Below the pieces are notes generated by a model that was not told the origin of the DNA, did not search any database, and worked only from the letters and a program-made list of their open reading frames with translations. From Deinandra increscens subsp. villosa (taxonomy: Eukaryota > Streptophyta > Magnoliopsida > Asterales > Asteraceae), in contig JBCNJP010000013.1 in assembly GCA_039602395.1 (NCBI GenBank), forward strand, positions 19,621,068-19,685,067: a stretch of 64,000 bases of DNA. The letters are read 5' to 3'. Made by a program: the position numbers and the translations under genes. Position 1 is the stretch's first letter; every line of letters begins with the position of its first letter. Below, in pieces: positions 56,664-64,000 of the stretch.

Positions 56664-57398
56664 TTGAGTTTTTAGAACAAAAACTCTGTATGCTTTTGAC
56701 TTGAGCGAGTATCCAATGAAGGGCCTTTTTGTCGAATTTTTCGAGGTAATCTTGATCGTTTAGTATGTAGCACATGCATCCAAAGACATGAAGAAATTTT
56801 AAGTTAGGAAGTTTCTTATTGATTGCTTGGTAGGGAGTTTGATTGATCTTCTTTTTAATGATAGATCTATTTTGAGTGAAGCATGTTGTTGCAATAGCTT
56901 CAGCCAGAAGTAGATGGGAAAGCATGGATCTGGCGGCTTCTACTAGAGTTCTGTTTCTCCTTTCTAGTACCCCATTTTTTTGTGGGGTCATTGGTGCCGA
57001 GAACTCATGAGATATGCCTTTTCAACTAAATATGTGTCTAGTTTTAAGTTTTTGAATTCGGTTACATTGTCAGATCTTATTCTTCTTACTTTTAAGTGCA
57101 TTAGTTTTTGTATTCTTCTTATAAAGTTAATGATGAGATCTGTTGTTTCACTTTTTAATTTCAAAAATTCGACCCATGTATATCTGGAGAAGTCATCCAC
57201 CATAACTAGGATGTACTTCTTTCCACCAAGGCTTTTTGTGCTTATAGGTCCACAGAGATCCTTGTGGATTAGCTCGAGTGGTTGACTTCTAGATATTTCT
57301 TGAAGACTTTTGTGAGAAGTTTTCTTCATTTTTTCCATTTGACAATCTTCACATATTTCTTCAGATTTTGAAGATCTGGCGGGAAGACCTTTTACCAT
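56632..57398 (-). pseudogene. Element III integrase, one frameshift
   Basis: Catalytic core with D in LIHKDLCGPI, D in RIRSDNVTEF and E in NGVLERRNRT, so the DDE triad is present. The two frames (57398-56988 and 56991-56632) join at a 1-nt shift near 56990. The zinc-binding N-terminal part continues upstream to about 57500 with stops, ending ICEDCQMEKM. Confidence 0.88.
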
Positions 57399-57504
57399 CT
57401 TTTTACTTGCTAGTTAAGCAATTGTTCTAAAATTTAGATGGGATAGTCTTCTGTGCCAAAGCTTAGATTTCTTGTTAGAGGATTTTGACATGAGACAGAG
57501 AGAC

Positions 57505-57860
57505 TCATTTGAAATAAGATTGTTGAAGTTTATAAAATAAAGACTCTGATTTATTCTTTTTCCCGTTAAGTAAAATGTCGTTTAGTCCAACAAATTCACA
57601 CTTGTTGGAGTAAAGAGTAAGTTTGAAGCCTTTATCACATAATTGTCCACAGCTTAATAAGTTGTATTTTAGACCTTGGACATGTGACACATTTTCAATT
57701 GTGACTTCACCATTAGTAATGGTTCCATACCCAATGGTTTTGTACCATCACCAAAGGTTATGGATCTTCCTTTTCTCTTCACATAATTGTTTAACAGTTT
57801 TATTTCCCCAGTCATGTGGGTAGAGCATCCAGAATCACGATACCAGATTTGTTGTATGTG
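57505..57860 (-). pseudogene. Element III protease remnant and GAG-pre-integrase domain
   Basis: A protease-like stretch with HMTGEIKLLNNY and GRSITFGDGTK near 57840-57740, then MSHVQGLKYNLLSCGQLCDK (57690 to 57505). The flap and pre-integrase motifs are recognisable. The active-site region is disrupted. Confidence 0.65.
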
Positions 57861-57933
57861 ATGCTCTTGGCATTTAGTTTGATCCTTTTGACTGTTGTGT
57901 AGAAATTTTTCTGTAATAAGGCATAAAAGAGGT

Positions 57934-58146
57934 TTAAGAGTTTCCTTTAATTTTGTGCCTTTTGATTTCAGAAAATTTTATCTTAGAATGAATGGATCTG
58001 TTGGCTATGCAATCCATCAGGGAATCATCAACTTCTTTTGGAAGGTTGGTAATTCTAGATTTCCATTGTGGATGTTCCTCCCTAGCAAGCATAGGGAGGT
58101 TAGCTGGTGAGCCAAGAGATTTCCCATTATTATGACTTGAGGACAT
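57934..58146 (-). pseudogene. Element III Gag stub
   Basis: The start MSSSHNNGKSLGSPANLP (58146) and WKSRITNLPKEVDDSLMDCI match a Copia Gag N-terminus, but after about 55 residues the frame ends. No zinc knuckle exists before the protease remnant at 57860, so most of gag is deleted. The ATG lies about 40 bp inside the primer-binding site. Confidence 0.6.
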
Positions 58147-58184
58147 TTTAAAGAGCAGGATCTTTGAATATTGATTATTCAATC

Positions 58185-58197
58185 TGCTCTGGTACCA
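58185..58197 (-). promoter_or_regulatory. Primer-binding site, element III
   Basis: TGGTACCAGAGCA on the minus strand. It differs by one base from the initiator Met tRNA site TGGTATCAGAGC used by elements I and II. Confidence 0.75.
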
Positions 58198-58199
58198 AT

Positions 58200-58953
58200 T
58201 GTTGGGTCCCGTGAAGGGCTCTTTAACAATGTTGGTACAATTTGATTTAAACAAGATAAACAAGTTGCGGAAAGTAAATCAAATTGGAAGACAACAATTC
58301 ATAAAAGAGTTATTATGTATATCTCAAATGTAAATAATGGTTTACACGAGTTTATAGTATGACTATGTATCAACAGAAGTAACTTTTCTATGGGAGTGAT
58401 GTTGTAATTGCTTTGAGAAGATACTGAATTGTATGCTTTATGTCTTGCTTTGTTTGGTGAAGTCCGCTTGCTATTTATAGGCAGATGTAGCAAGTTGTAT
58501 TTGGATAAGGTTGTTGAGGACGGTTGATGTTGGAGTGTGTCAGAGTATATAGAGATAAATTGAACATATTCAATTTATCTGTTTTTTAACTGTCTTCAAT
58601 TGCCTTCGTGATTAATGCCAAGTTGGCATTCAATTTGCTTGTTCTTCACACAAAGATAGAAATTGTTCTTCTCATAATCTTTATCTTCTGATAGTCCAAA
58701 ACTCCTTCTGGACTCTTCTTTGAAGACTGTTGATGCTTCACATTAGAAGTTTTTACAGAATTGAGGATTTCTGTAGAATTTAGTCTGTACAGAACTACTT
58801 CGGAATTTCCGGAGTAGTTCTGTATAAATACCGAAATCATGCAGAAATCTGTAATTCATATAGACTTTCGTATCCTTTCTCTTTTAAGGATGTGTCTTAT
58901 CTTTTCTTCTAATACTTAACTGTTTTGTGTTACAATTACATTGTGCTCTAACA
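58200..58953 (-). repeat. Element III 5' LTR, 754 bp
   Basis: TGTTGGGTCCCG...GCTCTAACA, followed by CAACC. Confidence 0.93.
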
Positions 58954-58958
58954 CAACC

Positions 58959-59423
58959 ACTTTCAATTCACTTATCAGATGTGAGAATCTGGATACAAGA
59001 GCATTGATGTTTTCTTTATCATAGTAATGAAAATTTTCAAATTCTTTATTTAACACTTTTCATCTACTCTTTTTGTATTGATCATTGCCTTCGCATCTTG
59101 CAGACAATGCATCCCATAACCGTTTTGACTTTTTGCAAGTACAAAATTGATGCAATAACTTTATAGGTAAAGCCATAGTAAGATAACCATAAGCTTTATG
59201 TTCCACTTCATAACTTTTCCTTTCATTAGATGAGAAATCTTTCAATTCTTTATACTCTTCTCCATCAGTTGGTCATGTGTAAGGTTTTCAATTGGTATCT
59301 ACAGATCAACAACGTTCGTACTAATATAAGCCGAAAACCTTCATTTCCAATTGTGATAGTCTTCCAATTTTAACAACTTGGGAACTTTCTGGCTTGTTCC
59401 GATTTGTTATCAAAGTTCATCAT
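58959..59423 (-). pseudogene. Element II Gag, N-terminal part (UBN2-like)
   Basis: The start at 59423 is followed by an early stop. The clear block is MKDFSSNERKSYEVEHKAYG with CKKSKRLWDALSARCEGN (59245-59060), the Copia Gag core. It runs on to 58959, where element III is inserted, and resumes at 30167. Confidence 0.72.
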
Positions 59424-59900
59424 GGTAAAAGCAAGTAGGGATCGTTTCCTGATCAATAGAAGGATAGAGACGAAAGTTTGTCATTTAATTAGTGTCGAAT
59501 GGTTGGAAACCGAAAGAGTATACATCGATTAAGCTCTGGAGGAGGTTTGGACAGAACCTCCTCTCTCACTTAGACCTCACTAAGAACAAATGAGCAAACT
59601 TGAAGATGACCAAATAACCAAACCTATTTATGGGTGATACCTAGTGAACCGAACCAACTGGCTAACCAATAGACTCATCGGCGAAGCAACACTGTTTCGA
59701 CTGATTTTTTCAAATTTGGACGTTTTGGACTGTGAATTGCAGCAGTAGGCAACGGAAACACACTAGGAACGTTTTGAAATCAAGTTTAACACCAGAAACA
59801 CTCAGAATTGAGGAAAATTGATGAAAACTTAAGAAAAACCCAACTTTCTCTCACTAGAACTCCGAAATTGATCAATTCTAATCAGCAGAGCAACCTGGAA

Positions 59901-59913
59901 TGCTCTGATACCA
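59901..59913 (-). promoter_or_regulatory. Primer-binding site, element II
   Basis: TGGTATCAGAGCA on the minus strand, two bases inside the LTR. Confidence 0.85.
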
Positions 59914-59915
59914 CT

Positions 59916-60271
59916 TGTAAGTACGCGGAACGATCTTACTGTTGATATAATCGTTCAAACTAGTGCACGAGAATGTAAATAAGAGTTTTCTTATTGAATC
60001 ACACAAGATTACAAGAAGACTCTCTCTAGTTTCTCTCTCTAGAACACACAAAGAAAACACACACTTAGCAGAACTAGTTATGTTGAACTAAACAAGCTCA
60101 ACTATTTATAGTGTGCTAAAGTCTGACCAACGAACCAACCTGTGAACCAATGGTTCGCTGCCCATGAACCAATTGGTTCGGGACATGGTTCGTTGAACCC
60201 TAAGACTCACAAAGACATGCTCATTTAGATACAATACACGAGACACTGTAGCATAGGAATATGCTCTAACA
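59916..60271 (-). repeat. Element II 5' LTR, 356 bp
   Basis: Pairs with 25295-25652 and is followed by CACAT. Confidence 0.93.
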
Positions 60272-60276
60272 CACAT

Positions 60277-60735
60277 GTTTTATGCTGATGATGTTGTTTT
60301 CTTGGGTGAGGCATCAGAGGCTAATGTTGCTAATTTGGCTCGCATGTTGAGGTGCTTCAACATGGCATCATGCCTTAAGGTAAGCTTTCAAAAAAGCATG
60401 CTCGTTAGGGTTGGGATTAGTGTGGAAAGGGTGGGGCAGTTGGCAGGATTGCTTCAGATTCGTACGGGTACTTTTCCAACTTCATATCTGGGTGTCCCTC
60501 TCGGTAGGAATATGGGTTTATGCAGAAGTTGGGAAGAAGTGGTGCTCAAAGTCTCAAAGAAACTGTCAAATTGGAAAAGACGATCGCTATCGATGGGTGG
60601 CAGGGTGACTCTTACGAAGGGTGTGTTGGGAGCTATTCCTTAATATTTTATATCACTTCTTAGATCTCCTAAAAAAGTGATAAAGGAGATTGAGGATATT
60701 CGGAGGAGATTTGTATGGGTGGGGCCGTGCAAAAT
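60277..60735 (+). pseudogene. LINE reverse transcriptase, catalytic palm and thumb (continued)
   Basis: It begins with the catalytic FYADDVVFLGE, directly continuing the frame cut at 25294. Then come FQKSMLVRVGIS, TSYLGVPLGRN, LSNWKRRSLSMGGR and, after one TAA near 60642, SPKKVIKEIEDIRRRFVW. It is cut again at 60735 by a second Copia element. The rest of the LINE lies beyond the window. Confidence 0.9.
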
Positions 60736-61093
60736 TGTACGTACACAGAACGGATCTTACTACTGTATGAATCGATCAATACGATGAACACGGTTGTAAA
60801 TAAAGCTTTGTTTTATTGATTCACTAAGAAAGGTTACAAGATCTAGAGAGAGAAACAATTTATAACACACACAGTTAAGAGTGATGATATGACCAGAAGT
60901 TTTATGTCTCTCTCTAACACAAACTATTTATAGTAACCACTTAAGTCAGCGTACCATCCAACGTACCATTGGTACGTTGGGTTCGTACCAACCGGTACGG
61001 CCCATGGTACGCAGACCCTAAGACTCACACAATAATGCTCTGATCTAGATACAATACACAAGACACATTGCAGCATAGGAATATGCTCTAACA
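60736..61093 (-). repeat. Element IV 3' LTR, 358 bp
   Basis: TGTACGTACACAG...GCTCTAACA. Homologous to the element II LTR, but its iterated words are GTACCA/TGGTACG where II has GAACCA/TGGTTCG. Confidence 0.9.
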
Positions 61094-61640
61094 AACTCCC
61101 CCTTAACGTGTAGTGTATCTATGCTAACTAAACTTCAGTCTTCAATCTTTAGCATCGCTGCATCTGATCTTCAACTTGAATTTTTTTGTCAGCTATAGAG
61201 CTTGCATGGCTGGATCAGAACTTGAACAACCCTAGAACTTCAAGATCCATTTGTGAAAGATACTTCAAACTCCCCCTTTCACCATGCTCGAGTCTTGTCG
61301 CACAGAACCTGCAATTTTAGAAGACAGAAACGCGGCTTTCCTTTTCTTTTGACAATAAATTTAATCTTGGCGCAAAACTTCTCTTCAAGAATCCAAGATA
61401 TAGTTTTGAAATCATAATTTTGTATCCTGTATCGATCGGTCGGAAACAAATAAGAAACAAAATCTTTTTGACTTTGTGAAACTTTACATCAAAACATGCC
61501 GAAAATCTTTTTGACTTTTCTAAGTTTATGCTAAGACACATCTAAAATCTTTTTGGAATTTTCAGATATGAAATATAAATGCAATAATGAATAAGACACT
61601 AATTTTGTCTTTTGCAAGAAAGATCACAACTTGGGATCAT

Positions 61641-62186
61641 TGTAAGGAATATTACTTTGGTGATTTCCAGATGAAAGCCAATTTTGAGGTGTTCTGGCTG
61701 AAGTTGAAGTTCAAGCGGAAATCTCGAGTTCCAGCGGAACAGTTAGTTCAACCGGAAGAAGCAATTTTTTTTTCCTATAGTGAATATTCCGGGTGAACTC
61801 GATTATCCACCAGATAATGAGTTCAACCGGACTTTTTCTGAGAAGTCTTTTCATATTTTCTAATCTTGCAAAAGCTTCCTGGTTGCTTCTAAATATACCA
61901 AAGCCGTTCTTCTAAAGAAGAATGTTGCTGATCACACGCAAGATATCACATCTGTCGAAGTTTATTCTTTTAGTATTAGTATTTGACTTTTTGTTTAATG
62001 GTTTAGATTAGATCATCTGAGATCAATGGCTGCCATTGATCTCATCTGAACTATATATAGCTTAGTTAGCTCTTTGTTTACACATGGTTCTCGATCACCT
62101 TGTAATAGTGTAACTTTGAGTTAATGCAAATAGTGCAGAGTATTTATACTTCGTTGTTACTATCATTATGCAATCAAACACTTACA
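61641..62186. repeat. Putative LTR of a further nested element
   Basis: Homology to element II stops exactly at 61640, where TGTAAGGAATATT begins. The block ends CAAACACTTACA. It has CTATATATAG at about 62050, TATA-like on either strand, and a hairpin GAGATCAATGGC/GCCATTGATCTC around 62018-62044. No partner LTR is in the window. Confidence 0.6.
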
Positions 62187-62210
62187 TTGTACAAGTGAAC
62201 TAAGTTATGC

Positions 62211-63029
62211 TTACGTAAAGTGAAATATAACTTCATTACAAGACACATTTATTGTTTTTTCAAAAATTTTGGTTCTCTTGTTGTATACTCTGTATGCCTT
62301 AGACACACCAGAATATCCAATAAAATATCCCTCATTTGCTTTTTCAGCAAATTTGGGGAATAGCTCATTGGTTATCAATATTGTAACATGACAACCAAAT
62401 AACTTAAAGAAATAAATACATGGTTTTCTATTTCTCCAAAGCTCATAGGGTGTCTTGTTCTTGCCTTTGACAACTAAAATCCTGTTTTGGACATAGCAGG
62501 CAGTGTTCACTGCTTCTGCCCAAAATATCACTGGGAGTTTAGAGTCTGCTAACATTGATCTAGCAGCTTCAATCAGTGTCATATTCCTGCTTTCAGCAAC
62601 ACCATTTTGTTGTGGAGTTCTAAGAGCACTAAATTGTCTAACAATTACCTTTTCTTCACAAAATGAATTCAAAACATGGTTTATAAATTCACTGCTTTTG
62701 TCACACCTGGTTGTTTTGACTTTAAATTTGAATTGATTTTCTAAAGAGATCATAAGTGTTTTCAACAATTCAGCAGCTTCATCTTTTGTTTTTAGAAAGA
62801 AAACCCAAGTGTACCTAGAAAAATCATCAATTATAACAAAACAATATGACCTTTTCCCTAAACTCGTCACTCTAGTTGGACCAAATAAATCCATGTGCAG
62901 TAACTCTAGAGCTTGTGAGATAGAAGATTCAACTTTTGGCTTGAAGGAGGTTCTGTGTTTTTTCCCCTTGAGACAAGGTACACAGTTTTCAGAACATGTA
63001 AAATGCTTGTTAGGAAGACCCTTAACCAA
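62211..63029 (-). pseudogene. Copia integrase, 272-aa open frame, pol truncated after it
   Basis: A zinc-binding tail CSENCVPCLKGK, then the core with D in LHMDLFGPT, D in TTRCDKSSEF and E in QNGVAESRNMT, then FFKLFGCHV and YFIGYSGVSKAYRVYN. The usual Asn-Gly after the second Asp is Lys-Ser. No RT or RNase H lies between it and the LTR-like block at 62186, so the 3' half of pol is deleted. It belongs to a different Copia family from elements I-III. Confidence 0.88.
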
Positions 63030-63170
63030 GCCAAGATTGATAATTCAGTTCATGTTTTTGTAATTTATATGCCCTAACCTCCTATGCCACAAATCAGACT
63101 CATCAGTCGAGGCTTTGGATATGAAACAAGCAGTACCACAGGAAGGTGCAACAACTGACATATCCAAGAT

Positions 63171-63368
63171 TTATAGTTCATCTCTCCTAGGTGCTTTAAG
63201 CATGATTAGCTCATCAGGAACTTTAACACCAGGTTTGAGAACTATGGCCTCTCTATCATTAAACATTAAATTTAAATTCTTTTCACACATCTGTGAGACA
63301 CTGAGAAGATTAAAATTCAATGTATCAACAAAATTAACTCTATCAAAGCTTACCAGTCCATTACTCAC
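63171..63368 (-). pseudogene. Copia protease end / GAG-pre-integrase remnant
   Basis: VNFVDTLNFNLLSVSQMCEK and VKVPDELIMLKAPRRDEL are typical of the region before integrase. Stops lie on both sides. Confidence 0.65.
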
Positions 63369-63545
63369 ATCTCCTTGTGTGCTGAGATATGCCCCTTTGT
63401 GCTTCCAAAGGCAACTGGTCCTCCATTGATTCTTTTTGTGTTTTCCAGTATGTGCTTATTCCCTGTCATATGGCAAGTGCATCCACTGTCTACTACCCAT
63501 AGGCTATGTTGGCCTTTATTCTGCACCTGCACATATCAGAATTGA

Positions 63546-64000
63546 TCAATTTCTGTAGGGGACCCAAGCCTGAGTGGTCTTGGGTCTACCATAAGCATCA
63601 TTATACTTGTACTCTTTGAGTACTAGAGTATTTAAAACTGGAGTGTCTATGAGCATATCATCATTATCAAGGTTCAAGTTCTCATATTGAGTACTTGTTT
63701 GACTGAATCTCTCACTTTTGTTACTTCTTCTTTCAGCAATTTTTCTTTCCCTGTATTCGTTGAATTTTCTTTGCTTACTGGTCACTTTCCTAGGCATCTC
63801 ACTGGTTGAGTTGTGGACTTGGTTGACCAACTTAGTTCTTTCAGGTGCTTTTGAAAATCTTTGTGAAAAATGATTCTTTTGTTTCAAGTTTTCACCCTGA
63901 AGTGGAATAGAATGACTTCCACTTGAACTAGTAGCAAATTCCGGTTGGTTAGGTTTTTTGCCTTTTAGAAAGTTTTCTCTAGAGGTGGTTTTTCCTCTTG
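63546..64000 (-). pseudogene. Copia Gag C-terminal end
   Basis: A basic, Arg/Lys/Ser-rich frame of 113 aa ending GRPKTTQAWVPYRN, the position where Copia Gag passes into protease. It continues beyond the window. Confidence 0.6.

Larger units (their letters stand above)
30173..58953 (-). mobile_element. Element III: Copia element with pol and two 3' extra ORFs (Sirevirus-like layout)
   Basis: Outer LTRs are 30173-30927 and 58200-58953 (roughly 4-5% different). Target duplication is CAACC. A primer-binding site TGGTACCAGAGCA (one mismatch to the usual form) lies at 58197 to 58185, and a polypurine tract CTTAGGGGAGAT is beside 30927. The order on the minus strand is: gag stub, protease, integrase, RT, RNase H, extra ORF A, extra ORF B. 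Extra ORFs after RNase H and a size of about 10.2 kb once nested and duplicated DNA is removed recall Sireviruses. It is interrupted by the CACTA element, and its 3' part occurs twice around the N gap. Confidence 0.85.
25295..60271 (-). mobile_element. Element II: gag-only Copia element, minus strand, heavily nested
   Basis: Its LTRs are 25295-25652 and 59916-60271, with 14 substitutions and one 2-bp indel by eye (about 4%). Target duplication is CACAT. The primer-binding site TGGTATCAGAGCA lies at 59913 to 59901, and the polypurine tract TAAGGGGGAGTT is next to 25652. Only gag is found (59423-58959, then 30167-27300 after the insertion of element III). A non-coding 3' region (25653-27300) replaces pol. 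Without the nested DNA the element is about 6.2 kb, close to the size of element I. Confidence 0.9.
60736..64000 (-). mobile_element. Element IV: second member of the element II LTR family, incomplete in window
   Basis: The LTR at 60736-61093 and the adjoining 61094-61640 match element II's 3' LTR and 3' non-coding region (same polypurine tract, AACTCCCCCTTAACG). Same orientation as II and inserted 463 bp further along the same LINE. From 61641 it is invaded by another LTR element. Confidence 0.82.

Noticed and set aside
61587..61796. 69-aa plus-strand frame across 61641
   Set aside because: It crosses the junction between element IV and the inserted LTR, so it is chimeric by chance.
60736..62186. 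61641-62186 as a solo LTR
   Set aside because: The 5 bp on either side (ATCAT and TTGTA) do not match, and Copia coding sequence begins just after it, so an LTR joined to an internal region is more likely.

Overview
The window is a plant nuclear sequence, and from the repeat families probably Asteraceae (moderate confidence; no marker gene proves it). About 98% looks like transposon, decayed transposon or simple repeat. The only convincing host gene is one intronless receptor-like cytoplasmic kinase at 6963-7949 (+). All calls come from reading the bases. LTR differences were counted by eye.

1-6.5 kb: GCGTACCGC-rich repeat sequence; the decayed minus-strand ORF of a gypsy-type element (1167-3190) with its own TATA box; a plus-strand LTR-like block (about 3465-3950); and two probable non-autonomous DNA transposons. 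The kinase gene follows at 6.9-7.95 kb.

8466-23258 (-): a decayed Ty3/gypsy element with LTRs of about 2.6 kb and target duplication CTCTC. Its internal region keeps only gag and protease-end remnants. Its 3' LTR is split at 9099-15114 by a young, complete, gag-only Copia element (two 423-bp LTRs with 3 differences, target duplication GATGG). The intact gypsy LTR preserves the empty site.

23.6 kb to the end is a nest at least five layers deep. A LINE (endonuclease at 23.6-24.0 kb, reverse transcriptase to 25294) is split by Copia element II (25295-60271, target duplication CACAT) and resumes at the FYADD motif at 60277-60735. Element II again carries gag only, and its gag is split by Copia element III (30173-58953, target duplication CAACC), a pol-bearing element with two extra ORFs downstream of RNase H. 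The second extra ORF of III is split by an 11,072-bp CACTA element (41048-52119, target duplication TAT). The CACTA carries a multi-exon ORF1 of the plant En/Spm transposase type (Transposase_24), long satellites and structured subterminal repeats. A Tourist-like MITE sits in one of its introns. The LINE is split again at 60736 by a second member of the element II LTR family, which holds another Copia gag-protease-integrase fragment and runs off the window.

30173-37217 and 37718-46258 are near-duplicate copies of the same LTR, ORF and CACTA junction on either side of a 500-N scaffold gap. This is either a tandem duplication or unmerged overlapping or haplotypic contigs. The second is the simpler reading.

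There is no operon or pathway here. What connects the elements is their nesting order, and a recurring pattern of gag-only Copia elements beside elements that keep pol parts but have little or no gag.
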